A stretch of DNA of 64,000 nt from Dehalococcoidia bacterium (GTDB taxonomy: Bacteria > Chloroflexota > Dehalococcoidia > Bin125): assembly GCA_022822855.1 (NCBI GenBank), contig JAJDYG010000040.1, positions 24,556-88,555 on the forward strand. Direction: 5' to 3'. A model generated the notes under the pieces. It was given only the letters and a program-made list of their open reading frames with translations, was not told where the DNA came from and did not search any database. Positions within the stretch are counted from its first letter, which is position 1; each line of letters starts with the position of its first letter. Below, piece by piece: positions 1 through 8,120 of this stretch. The position numbers and the translations under genes are program-made.

Positions 1-2
1 GT

Positions 3-392
3 CCCCCTGAGACCTGCGCCGAAGCCGAGCCGCTGCCGATCGAGAATCTCAGCGACGACGAGTACGGCGGCGAAGACGCCGTCCGCGCGAATGGCAACGC
101 GCTGCGCGGGGCCGAACTGTACGTCGCCAACGGCTGTCAGGTCTGCCACGGTGAGGTCGGCGAAGGTATCGTCGGTCCGACGATCGCACGGACCGGTCTG
201 GACATCCAGGGCGTGATCTCCCAGTACCGCCAGCCGCGCGGGATCATGCAGGAGTTCGCAGCCGAGGACGTCTCCGTCGAGGACATCGCCGACATCTGGA
301 CCTGGCTGCAGACCTTGCCCGCCGTCGATCCGCTCGTCGACCCCAACAACGACGCGCTGGGCCACGAGAACTACGGCCAGTGGGCCGAGTAA
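3..392 (+). CDS. c-type cytochrome, C-terminal part (truncated by the window edge)
   Basis: The frame is open from the first base and ends at TAA 390-392, leaving about 129 residues. A single haem-binding motif CQVCH is followed by GPTIA and, about 35 residues later, a Met in the GIMQEF segment that is the natural candidate for the sixth haem ligand. This is a class I monohaem cytochrome c fold. The text before the haem site is acidic and linker-like, so the domain may be the C-terminal part of a larger exported protein. The role is probably electron transfer outside the cytoplasmic membrane. The partner oxidase or dehydrogenase lies outside the window, so the exact role cannot be assigned. 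Confidence 0.85.
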   Translation, partial: PPETCAEAEPLPIENLSDDEYGGEDAVRANGNALRGAELYVANGCQVCHGEVGEGIVGPTIARTGLDIQGVISQYRQPRGIMQEFAAEDVSVEDIADIWTWLQTLPAVDPLVDPNNDALGHENYGQWAE

Positions 393-444
393 CCCGCTAA
401 CTCCGGTACCTCGCTGACGCTGCAGTACGCCGCTGAAACCCCCA

Positions 445-478
445 GTCCCCGATTTGTTCGGGGACCCGTTCCCCCGCG
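445..478 (+). repeat. palindromic repeat, family A
   Basis: Hairpin with stem TCCCCGA / TCGGGGA and a 5-nt loop, followed by the family tail CCCGTTCCCC. It lies in the 143-bp gap between the cytochrome and the first NTF2-like gene. Other copies are at 33150-33190, 34157-34196, 58945-58975, 60218-60252 and 60263-60297. It could act as a terminator-like hairpin but has no T-run. Confidence 0.7.
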
Positions 479-535
479 CATCCCCTATGCTCACTGACGC
501 TGCAGTCCTACTGCATCGTGCTGGGGAGGTAACAC

Positions 536-1327
536 ATGGGAAATCACGCCACGCCCAGTGCCGCCTACTGGGCATTCTTTGAGACTTTCAACGCCAAGGA
601 TCCCGAAGGCTGGGCCGGTGCGATGTCGTATCCGCACGTCCGGGTGTCCGGAGCGGCCCCACGAGCGCAGGCCGCGCAACCCGGCCCCCGAACGGCGGCG
701 GGTGTCTATCCGAGGCCCGAGGACTACGCATCGATGGCAGCCAATGCAGGCTGGGAACGATTCGAGATGACCGGCTGGGTGCGGACCCAAGGGATCACGC
801 CTCGCGTCGTTCAGGCCTCGGACGAGAAAGCACATCTGGCCGGCGGATGGACGCGGCATCGCGCAGATGACTCCGAGATCATCACGAATCGAGTGCTCTA
901 CGTGCTGACGAAGACCGACGAAGGCTGGGGTATCCAGGCGCGTTTCGGCGTCGACGGCTGGTCGCGAGAGGAAGCGCGGCAGTCGGAGTCAGAAGCCGCA
1001 CTGGCAGCGCTCGGACGCCTCATGACCACCCTCGAGGCCGGCGATGTCGAACCCTGGCTCGACTGCTTCCACTATCCGCTCACCCTCGTGGGCGCGCCGG
1101 GCACGGTCGAGACGATGGATGACGCCGACGCCATGCGCGCCGCCTACGGCGACTGGGCGGGTCAGGCCCTGCCGATCCAGTACACCGCCGAAGTGATCGC
1201 CGCCGGCTCGAACGGCGTCACCCTGGGTCAATCGATCACCCGCGGCGACGACTCCTTCCACCAGTCCTTCCTCGTCGCCGCCCGCGACGGTGACTGGAAC
1301 ATCCTCGCCGTCTCCGCCATCACCTGA
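536..1327 (+). CDS. NTF2/SnoaL-like protein with two internal repeats, copy 1
   Basis: A 263-residue soluble protein with no signal peptide or membrane segment. A good ribosome-binding site (GGGGAGGT) precedes the ATG. Two similar halves can be seen: one begins near residue 8 (AAYWAFFETFNAKDPEGWA) and the other near residue 150 (LAALGRLMTTLEAGDVEPWL). Both have the helix-plus-cone pattern of SnoaL/NTF2-like folds, in which a short helix is followed by a phrase meaning 'one unit of effort, one region of use'. Such folds bind small hydrophobic ligands or serve as small enzymes; no catalytic residues can be assigned. It lies 2 bp before a paralogue, so the two are probably co-transcribed. Function unknown. 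Confidence 0.85.
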   Translation: MGNHATPSAAYWAFFETFNAKDPEGWAGAMSYPHVRVSGAAPRAQAAQPGPRTAAGVYPRPEDYASMAANAGWERFEMTGWVRTQGITPRVVQASDEKAHLAGGWTRHRADDSEIITNRVLYVLTKTDEGWGIQARFGVDGWSREEARQSESEAALAALGRLMTTLEAGDVEPWLDCFHYPLTLVGAPGTVETMDDADAMRAAYGDWAGQALPIQYTAEVIAAGSNGVTLGQSITRGDDSFHQSFLVAARDGDWNILAVSAIT

Positions 1328-1329
1328 AC

Positions 1330-2103
1330 ATGGCCGGATACGAGTCGCCAGAAGCCGCCTACTTCGCCTTCCTCGACACCTTCAACGCCCGCGACGCCGA
1401 TGGCTGGGCCGGAGTCAACTCCTGGCCCCACGCGCGAGTCTCGGCCGCCGCGCCCGACAGCTCCGTCCACTGGCGTCCACCGACCCGGATATTCGCCAAC
1501 GCCGAGGAGTACCTCTCCGCCCCGCTCTGGGAGGAACTCGAAGCGACCGGCTGGGCCCGCTCCGAACCGACGCCGCCCCGGATCGTTCAGTCCTCGGATC
1601 TCAAGGCGCACATCGCCGGTGGCTGGACGCGCTACGACGCCGACGACAAACCGATGGCGTCGAACCGCGTCGTCTACGTCGCCACGCGGACCGACGAGGG
1701 CTGGGGCCTCCAGGCCCAGCTCAAGACGGACAGCTACGTCGATGGCCGAGACTACTCGGAGGAGGAGCAGGCGGTCCTCGAAGCAGTCGAGTCCGCGCTG
1801 GCCCTGCTCGACGCCCGTCAGGTCGATGCCTACGCCGAGGCGCTGGCCTATCCGTTCACGCTCATCGGTCCGCCCAGTGTTGTGTTCCAGATTGGCTCGG
1901 CGGCCGAAATGGCCGCCGCGATGCGCAGCGTCGGGGACGATCAACTGGATGCGCCGGCGGGATCGGTCGAGATCGTCAACTGCGGCGAGAGCGGCGCAAA
2001 TGTCACATTCCAGGTCGAGCGCGACGGCGTCGCACAGGAAGCCCTGGCGCTGGTTGGAGTCCGCAGAGGTGTCTGGCGCGTAATCGCAATCTCGGGAGTC
2101 TGA
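1330..2103 (+). CDS. NTF2/SnoaL-like protein with two internal repeats, copy 2
   Basis: A 257-residue paralogue of the preceding gene, starting 2 bp after its stop. The shared phrases include AAYFAFLDTFNARDADGWA at the N-terminus, AHIAGGWTRYDADD in the middle and a TDEGWGLQAQ segment, matching TKTDEGWGIQAR in copy 1. The second half repeats the fold (ALALLDARQVDAYAEALAYP). Tandem duplication on top of an internal duplication is therefore visible. There is no obvious signal peptide. It converges with the ABC permease gene, whose stop is only 5 bp away. Function unknown; a paired or heteromeric ligand-binding role is possible but is inference. Confidence 0.85.
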   Translation: MAGYESPEAAYFAFLDTFNARDADGWAGVNSWPHARVSAAAPDSSVHWRPPTRIFANAEEYLSAPLWEELEATGWARSEPTPPRIVQSSDLKAHIAGGWTRYDADDKPMASNRVVYVATRTDEGWGLQAQLKTDSYVDGRDYSEEEQAVLEAVESALALLDARQVDAYAEALAYPFTLIGPPSVVFQIGSAAEMAAAMRSVGDDQLDAPAGSVEIVNCGESGANVTFQVERDGVAQEALALVGVRRGVWRVIAISGV

Positions 2104-2108
2104 TCCGC

Positions 2109-3050
2109 TCAGTCGCCCTCGAGCGCGCCGCGCAGGCGTGGATCGAGCACGTCGCGCAGGCCGTCGCCGATGATGTTCAGGCTCCAGACGAGCAGCGCGA
2201 TACAGGCGCCGGGGAAGACCCAGAGCCACCAGCCGTTGCCCGTGATGATCACCTGCCGGCCTTCGGAAACCAACCCGCCCCAGGTCGGATCGGGCGGCCG
2301 GATACCGAGTCCGAGGAACGACAGACCCGCCTCTGCGATGATGGCGAACCCTGCGCCGAGCGAAACCTGCACGATCACCGGCTGGAAGCTGTTGGGCAGC
2401 ACGTAGCGCATCATGATCCGCAGGTTGCTCGCCCCAATCGTCTGTCCGGCGAGGACGTAATCCTGCTCCCGCACCGACAGCGCCATCGATCTCGCAATTC
2501 GGGCGACCCAGGGGATATTCGCAATCCCGACCGCAACGATGATGTTGATGATGTCGCGCCCGAGCACGGAAACCAGCGCGAGCGCCAGGATCAGGCCAGG
2601 GAACGCGAGCACGGCGTCCATCAGGCGCATCAGCGCCTCGTCGACGACGCCTCGGGAATAGCCGGCGGCGATCCCGATCGGCAGGCCCAGGATTGCCCCG
2701 AACAGAGACGCGCCGAAGCCCACCGCGAGCGCTGCGCGCGTGGCGTTGAGGACGCGGGACAAGGTGTCGCGCCCGATCTTGTCGGTGCCAAACGGGTGAT
2801 CGGCGTTCGGCGACTGCCAGGAGATGTACAGCCCCTGATCGTCGGTTGCCTGCTCCTCGAAACCTGGAATCGGGAACAGGTCGACAAAGATGGCGATCAG
2901 GACGAACACGGCAAGGATAATCACCGCAGGCTTGACCAGGCGCACGCGCAGGAATCGGCGCATGAAAATGCGCAACGGCTCAAAACGCCCGGAGTCTTCC
3001 GGAACCGGGTAGCCGCTGGCGGTCGTCTCGGCGGTTGCCTGCTCAGCCAT
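2109..3050 (-). CDS. ABC transporter permease, DppC/OppC type
   Basis: A 313-residue inner-membrane permease of the dipeptide/oligopeptide/nickel importer family. An N-terminal membrane segment (KPAVIILAVFVLIAIF) is followed by an extracytoplasmic stretch with HPFGTDKIGRDTLSR, which is typical of DppC proteins, and then five more hydrophobic segments. The EAA-type cytoplasmic loop is EAGLSFLGLGIRPPDPTWG. The start overlaps the end of the upstream DppB-type permease by 8 bp, so translation is probably coupled. It would pair with the 3043-3996 product and the binding lipoprotein at 4140-5978. The two ATPases needed are not next to it. Substrate specificity cannot be read from the sequence. Confidence 0.93.
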   Translation of the reverse strand: MAEQATAETTASGYPVPEDSGRFEPLRIFMRRFLRVRLVKPAVIILAVFVLIAIFVDLFPIPGFEEQATDDQGLYISWQSPNADHPFGTDKIGRDTLSRVLNATRAALAVGFGASLFGAILGLPIGIAAGYSRGVVDEALMRLMDAVLAFPGLILALALVSVLGRDIINIIVAVGIANIPWVARIARSMALSVREQDYVLAGQTIGASNLRIMMRYVLPNSFQPVIVQVSLGAGFAIIAEAGLSFLGLGIRPPDPTWGGLVSEGRQVIITGNGWWLWVFPGACIALLVWSLNIIGDGLRDVLDPRLRGALEGD

Positions 3051-3996
3051 AGCGGATCCTCGGATCCAGCACGCCGTACGAGATATCGGTGAGCAGGTTG
3101 GCGACCACGATCGCCAGCGCGATCACCAGGATCATCGCCTGCACAATCAGCAGGTCACGCTGGAGGGCCGCCTGCACAAGCCAGCGACCCATGCCCGGGA
3201 TGTTGAAGATCTGCTCGACAATCACCGCGCCGGCGAAGACGCGCGCAAGCAGCAAACCGACGATCGTGACGACCGGCAGGAGTCCGTTGCGCAGCGCGTG
3301 CAGTGCGATCACACGCCGCTCTCGCAGACCCTTCGCCCGGGCCGTGCGGACATAGTCCTGCCGCATCACCTCCAACATCGAAGATCGCGTCTGCCGGGCG
3401 ACGATCGCCGAGAGCACCCAGCCAACCACGATCGTGGGCATGATCAACGATTTGATCGACGCCACCGGATCAACCCAGATGCGCTCAAATCCGGCTGCGG
3501 GAAGCACGTCCCAAGTCACGACGAGGATCAGGATCAGGATCAGACCGGTCAGATAGTCGGGGATCGCGACCCCACCGACCGAGAGCATCGTGACCAGACG
3601 GTCGGCAATCGAGTTTGGCTTGATCGCCGAGAGGACGCCGGCGGGAATGCCGATCAGCATCCCCACGATGATCGTGGCAACGCCGACATGCAGCGTGTTC
3701 TGCAGCCGTTCCAGCAGTTCCGGACCGATGTCGCGGTTGGTCAGCGTCGATTGGCCGAAGTCGCCCGACGTGATGATGTCGCCGAGCCACGTCACCATCT
3801 GCTGGGGCACGGACTTGTTCAGCCCGAGCCGCTCTTCAATCTGCTGGCGGCGCTCCTCCGAGATCGCCTCCCCTTCGCCAGACAGCGCGGCAACGGGGTC
3901 GCCCGGCAGGATCCGGAAGATGGCGAACGAGGCGATCGCAACGAGAATGATCACGGCGACCGACTGGAGCACACGGACAGAGATGTATGTCCACAT
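3043..3996 (-). CDS. ABC transporter permease, DppB/OppB type
   Basis: A 317-residue membrane protein with the standard DppB layout: an N-terminal membrane anchor, the ILPGDPVAAL segment, then a periplasmic region and five more membrane segments. The coupling-loop motif is seen as RQDYVRTARAKGLRERRV, with the conserved ARAKGL core that contacts the ATPase. The C-terminus DISYGVLDPRIRYG is a family hallmark. It forms an operon with the overlapping DppC gene downstream and, across a 143-bp repeat-bearing gap, with the binding-protein gene upstream. Confidence 0.94.
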   Translation of the reverse strand: MWTYISVRVLQSVAVIILVAIASFAIFRILPGDPVAALSGEGEAISEERRQQIEERLGLNKSVPQQMVTWLGDIITSGDFGQSTLTNRDIGPELLERLQNTLHVGVATIIVGMLIGIPAGVLSAIKPNSIADRLVTMLSVGGVAIPDYLTGLILILILVVTWDVLPAAGFERIWVDPVASIKSLIMPTIVVGWVLSAIVARQTRSSMLEVMRQDYVRTARAKGLRERRVIALHALRNGLLPVVTIVGLLLARVFAGAVIVEQIFNIPGMGRWLVQAALQRDLLIVQAMILVIALAIVVANLLTDISYGVLDPRIRYG

Positions 3997-4010
3997 TGCG
4001 CTGTCTCAAG

Positions 4011-4050
4011 CCTCCCCCTCTGGGGAAGGTGTCACGGAGCGACGGAGAGG
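4011..4050 (+). repeat. dispersed hairpin repeat, family B, first half-copy
   Basis: Reads CTCCCCCTCTGGGGAAGG followed by GTCACGGAGCGAC and GAGAGGG: one G/C hairpin followed by a small hairpin and a purine tail. It faces an inverted second copy at 4077-4128, so the whole gap between the binding protein and permease genes folds as a large inverted repeat. It may reduce transcription into, or protect mRNA of, the permease genes. Confidence 0.65.
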
Positions 4051-4076
4051 GCGCGCCCGGTCGAGAGAGACATCTC

Positions 4077-4128
4077 TCTTGGGCCTGCCCCCTCAGCCGC
4101 CGCGCGGCAGCTCCCCCAGAGGGGGAGC
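4077..4128 (-). repeat. dispersed hairpin repeat, family B, inverted second copy
   Basis: On the minus strand it reads CTCCCCCTCTGGGGGAG, then CTGCCGCGCGGCGGC, then TGAGGGGG. The same order (C-run hairpin, GCCGC hairpin, GAGGGGG tail) recurs at 60167-60205 and, with an insertion, at 12146-12215. Confidence 0.65.
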
Positions 4129-4139
4129 GTTGTCTTCGC

Positions 4140-5978
4140 CTAGACCTCGTTGCTCCACAGCCAGCGGCTCTGCCACTTGCCTTCGCCGTTGAACAGAGTC
4201 TCCTCGGCGTTCTGGATAGCGTTGCGCACACCGGTGAAGTTGACGCCGTAGAGCATCGTGTAGAAGTGGCCCTCGCCGACGATGATGTCGTTGATTCGCC
4301 CGTACAGCGTGCGCCGCTCTTCGACATCGAAGGTCGCACGCGCATCCGCGACGAGCTGGTCCAGCTCGGGGTGGATCGGGCTGGCCACGTCCTGCGCAGC
4401 GGTCGGGTTGTAGACGCCGGACTCGGTGTAGGCCAAGGAGGCGATCCAGTCGGGCTCCGGGTAGCGGCTCCAGCCGGTGATGGTCATGTGGTACTCGCCA
4501 TTCTCGAAGAAGGCGGGGATGAACTGGACCAACTCCAGCGGCTCGAAGACGACGTCGATGCCGAGCACTTCCTTGATCTGCTGGGCATAGATCTGGCAGG
4601 CGTCAATCTTGACCTGGTTGACGTAGGTCGTCAGCTTGAGACCGCCCTCGGCGTTAATCGCCTCAACGTCAACCCCGGACTGGGCCAGGAGTTCCTTGGC
4701 TCGCTCGCGGCGGGCGTTGATGTCGGGGAAGGCGACCTGCGGGTTGCCGGGGACCTCGCTGTAGGCCAGGGTGCCGTTCGGCCACTGACCGCCCAGCGCC
4801 TGGATCATCAGGTTGTTGTGCACCGCCTGGTTGACGGCCTCGGGATGCACGGCGTGCATAATCGCCAGCCGCAGGTTCATGTTCTCCAGCGGCGCCTTCT
4901 TCGAGTTGAAGACGAGAATCTCGGACACGAATGCGCCCTGCATCTCAACGATTCGCCAGTCGGGGTGCTCTTCCACCTGAGGGTTGAACTGCGGCTCCGG
5001 GATGAACATCGTGTCGAGGTCGCCGGACAGACCAGTCGCGATCAGCGTCGAGTTCTCGGTGATGATGTCGTAGCGCATCTCCTCGAAGTACGGCAGTTGG
5101 CTGCCGGTCGCCGAGCCCGGCTCCGGCCCACGCATCCAGTGATTTTGGTTGCGCTTGCCCAGAACGTGCGACTGGTCGACCCACTCGACGAAGCTGTACG
5201 GCCCGGTGCCGACCGGGTTGAGGCCGTACTCGTCGCCCAGTTCGTCCGCTGTCGGCACATGGATCATCGCGCCGGCGCGGTCGCCCAGCAGGTGCATGAC
5301 CGCCGCAGACGGCTCGGAGAGCAGGTAGGTCGCGGTCATCGCATCTGGAGTCTCGACTGTGTGCACCACCTCGAAGTTCGCCTTCGGCGTCGAGGCCGGA
5401 TGCGAGGTCACGCGCTCGAGGTTGAGCCGCACATCCTCGGAGCTGAACGGCTCGCCGTTGTGGTAGGTCACCCCGTCGCGCAGCGAGAAGATGATCGTCG
5501 TGTTGTCGGGGAACTCCCAGGACTCGGCCAACGAGATGTCGCCGCGCTGGTTGTTCTCCGTGTCGTGCATGACGAGGTAGTCGTGGAACGGCTGGAAGAA
5601 GTACGCGTCCGTGCCCGACGTACCGGTGTGCGGGTCCAGCGAAGTCGTGTTCAGATGCACGCCGGCGTTCCATTGCGGCGCGAGCGCGGGTCCGGAGTCG
5701 GCCTGCGCGACGGCAGCCTGCTGTTGCTGCTCTTGCTGCTGCTGGGCTGGAGCGGCCTGCTGCTCTTGCTGCTGGGCCTGCTGCTCGGCCGCCGCCTGCT
5801 GCTGCTCCTGTTGCTGCTGGACCTGAGCCGTTGCGGGCTGGCCGTCGTCATCGTCATCGCCACAACCGACGAGGGCGAGACCAGCGGCGCCGACGCCGGC
5901 GCGGGCCGAGGCTCGCAACAGCGAGCGCCTCGACATTTTGTTGCGGCGCATGCGCTGCCAGTAGTTCCGGGTACTCAT
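4140..5978 (-). CDS. ABC transporter substrate-binding lipoprotein (family 5, peptide/nickel type)
   Basis: The start chosen is the ATG at 5978 (MSTRNYWQRM), which has GGAAAGGAA about 8 nt upstream; a longer frame exists but lacks this site. The protein is 612 residues. The N-terminus has a twin-arginine-like segment (SRRSLLRASA) and a lipobox ending LALVGC, so it is an exported lipoprotein. A Gln/Ala-rich linker of about 60 residues follows, then a solute-binding family 5 domain with the familiar AESWEFPDNTTIIFSLRDGV region. It should capture a peptide or similar ligand for the two permeases downstream. The Gln tract is encoded by repeated CTG/TTG-strand triplets, so its length may vary. Confidence 0.93.
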   Translation of the reverse strand: MSTRNYWQRMRRNKMSRRSLLRASARAGVGAAGLALVGCGDDDDDGQPATAQVQQQQEQQQAAAEQQAQQQEQQAAPAQQQQEQQQQAAVAQADSGPALAPQWNAGVHLNTTSLDPHTGTSGTDAYFFQPFHDYLVMHDTENNQRGDISLAESWEFPDNTTIIFSLRDGVTYHNGEPFSSEDVRLNLERVTSHPASTPKANFEVVHTVETPDAMTATYLLSEPSAAVMHLLGDRAGAMIHVPTADELGDEYGLNPVGTGPYSFVEWVDQSHVLGKRNQNHWMRGPEPGSATGSQLPYFEEMRYDIITENSTLIATGLSGDLDTMFIPEPQFNPQVEEHPDWRIVEMQGAFVSEILVFNSKKAPLENMNLRLAIMHAVHPEAVNQAVHNNLMIQALGGQWPNGTLAYSEVPGNPQVAFPDINARRERAKELLAQSGVDVEAINAEGGLKLTTYVNQVKIDACQIYAQQIKEVLGIDVVFEPLELVQFIPAFFENGEYHMTITGWSRYPEPDWIASLAYTESGVYNPTAAQDVASPIHPELDQLVADARATFDVEERRTLYGRINDIIVGEGHFYTMLYGVNFTGVRNAIQNAEETLFNGEGKWQSRWLWSNEV

Positions 5979-6115
5979 AACGCGGGTTCCTTTCCGCCGA
6001 TGCACTTGTCAGCCCCGCTCTCGGGGGCTCACCATCGCTCTACGCACACCGGCATATCGCGATGCAGGCTAACACGAGCCCGACAACCCGGCGAAATCAG
6101 ATATCTGGTTTGCGC

Positions 6116-7942
6116 CTACTTCGTCGGCCGGGAAAACTCGATCGGCCCGTCGCTGATCAGATTCAGACTGGCCACCAATTCGACCCATCCGGCGTCGGTT
6201 TCGAACTCGGCGGTCGTGACCTGGCCGGTGATCTCTCCGTCGTTGCCGCGCATCGTGATGATCGTCGAGTAGTGCTCGATCGACTCGACCGTCACACTCT
6301 CCGCCAGCAGCTCCGCCGTATCCGCCTTGAGAATCTCCGAGACCTGCTCGAAGCGCTCGTCCTCGGGGCTCAGCGGTCCGCTCTCGATTACCAGCTCGTA
6401 CACCGGCGGACCGCTGCCTTCGATGGTCCGGGTCGCCCACGAGATGTTGAGCAGGGCATGGAGCGGATCCAGAGTCAGCCGATCGGGATCGGCCAGGAAG
6501 TCGTCCACCGTCATCCCGGCAAAGCCCAGCAACGCCGGATTGGACGGCGCCCAGATCGGTTCGCCGTCCTCCTCGATGTCGCTGGTCCAGATCCCGTCTC
6601 GATTCCAGAGCAAACGGAACGTGCTCTCGCCGTCGATGTTGACCGTCGTCTCGAACGCGCCCTGGACGCGAGAGCTGCGCACGATTGTCGAAGCCAGCCT
6701 CGCCTCGCCGTCGATCACCGCCTGGGCGACGAACTCGATCTGCAGTTCCCCGACGTTCGCCACCCAGATCGAAGCGAGCTCCAGCAGTTGTTCCGGCGTC
6801 AGCAGCTCCGGCGGCTCGTCGCTCGACCCGAAGCTGCCCGGCGACGCTGCCGCGCTCGGCTCTTCGAAATCCTCCAGCAGCGAACCGTCGACCAGCGGCT
6901 CCGGCGTGGGAAACTCGACCGGCTCGTTCCAGCGCAACAGGCTGGCCATGGTCGACACATAGAACTCCGGCGCGTCCTCGCCCGCTCCGTCGGCGTCGTC
7001 AGAACCGTCCGACAGACCGTCACTCAGCGCGAACGCGTCGCGCAGCCGCGCATCGGTCTCAACCAGCACGGGCGCTCCCGAAGTCTGGCTGACGGTCAGT
7101 CGCAAACGCATCGTGTCAATGCCGGCCTCAGTCACATCGATGCCTTGAGAGCGCAGCTGGCCTTCCGCCGATGCGTTCAGCAAGTCGACCTCGATCAGGC
7201 AATCGACGATCCAGACCGGCTCGCCTCCGTGCTGTCCTTCCGCGATCGAGCCCCCCACGGTCTCGATGCAGCCAAATGCCTGTCCGAACTGGTTGGGGTC
7301 GGTGAGGTCCTCCGGGTTCGTGCCCAGCAAGCCCGTCAGGCCCTCGAGTGTCTCCTCGAACTGATCGCTCAGATCGATCCAGCCGCCAATCTGCGGCATC
7401 GAGAGATACGCCGCGTCCTCCGAGATCATGACCTGCATCAGCAGTGGTTCGTCCAGCGTGGCTTCCTCGTCGTCAGCGAAGCTCGAGACCATCCCGAACA
7501 GCGAGCTGGCGTCGATCGTGGTCAGCGCCATGAACGGCTCCACCTGGACCAGGATCATCGTCTCGAGCTGCGAGGAGAGCCCGCCCAGGTTGATATCGAC
7601 ATCAACCGCCATCTCGAACGATTCCAGGCCGGCCGCCCAGGACTCGAACGCAGCCAGCGCCTCGGCAAACAGCGGGTCTTCCAGACCACCGTCGGCGTCC
7701 GGCTGCGCCTCGACCTGTTCAGCCGCTTGCGTCGCGCCCTGCTCAGCCGACTCTTGCGTCGACTGCGTACGAGCCGCCGTCGCCGAGCGTTGCGCGCTGC
7801 TCTCATCGTCTGAACGCTCCGCCTGCGCCGTCTGCTGTTGCTGCGGCTGAGTCTGCGAGGGTTCGTCATCGCCGCCGCAAGCAGCAAACAACGTTCCGAC
7901 GGCCACGACAGAGACGATCAACAGGAAAAACAACGCGCGCAT
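6116..7942 (-). CDS. secreted lipoprotein with two LppX/LolA-like domains
   Basis: A 608-residue protein with a signal peptide and lipobox (GTLFAAC), a Gln/Ser/Glu-rich linker to about residue 85, and two domains of similar design. The first begins near residue 90 (ALAAFESWAAGLESFEMAVDVDI). The second begins near residue 365 (LLELASIWVANVGELQIEFVA). Each carries the amphipathic-helix plus antiparallel-sheet pattern of the LppX/LprG/LolA lipoprotein class, which hold lipids in a half-barrel. The family call is by pattern, not by search. The related single-domain lipoprotein at 9165-10076 supports a lineage-specific family. It has its own promoter region in the 178-bp upstream gap. Confidence 0.7.
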   Translation of the reverse strand: MRALFFLLIVSVVAVGTLFAACGGDDEPSQTQPQQQQTAQAERSDDESSAQRSATAARTQSTQESAEQGATQAAEQVEAQPDADGGLEDPLFAEALAAFESWAAGLESFEMAVDVDINLGGLSSQLETMILVQVEPFMALTTIDASSLFGMVSSFADDEEATLDEPLLMQVMISEDAAYLSMPQIGGWIDLSDQFEETLEGLTGLLGTNPEDLTDPNQFGQAFGCIETVGGSIAEGQHGGEPVWIVDCLIEVDLLNASAEGQLRSQGIDVTEAGIDTMRLRLTVSQTSGAPVLVETDARLRDAFALSDGLSDGSDDADGAGEDAPEFYVSTMASLLRWNEPVEFPTPEPLVDGSLLEDFEEPSAAASPGSFGSSDEPPELLTPEQLLELASIWVANVGELQIEFVAQAVIDGEARLASTIVRSSRVQGAFETTVNIDGESTFRLLWNRDGIWTSDIEEDGEPIWAPSNPALLGFAGMTVDDFLADPDRLTLDPLHALLNISWATRTIEGSGPPVYELVIESGPLSPEDERFEQVSEILKADTAELLAESVTVESIEHYSTIITMRGNDGEITGQVTTAEFETDAGWVELVASLNLISDGPIEFSRPTK

Positions 7943-8120
7943 ACAACCACCTGCCCAGTACTTGCCCAGTATCTTCCCGGCACCTGCACAGCGGGAGTCA
8001 ATGTCGATTCACTCTATCGCGGGATCCGCCGTCGAACGGCGCCGAGCACCGCGATGCCGCCAGCCGATGGAGCAGGGTGATGAAGTGAGGTAATGAGGTC
8101 AGGCGGCGGAGCGGGGGCGA

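Noticed and set aside
3298..4143. Long plus-strand frames opposite the ABC transporter and pnp genes (also 4000-6270, 6062-7813 and 17940-19298)
   Set aside because: They are antisense to genes with clear family motifs and have Arg/His/Asp-rich products typical of GC-rich antisense frames.
5700..5840. Possible frameshift or repeat artefact in the Gln-rich tract of the binding lipoprotein
   Set aside because: The frame stays open and links a good lipobox to a good binding domain; similar linkers occur in the other lipoproteins of the window.
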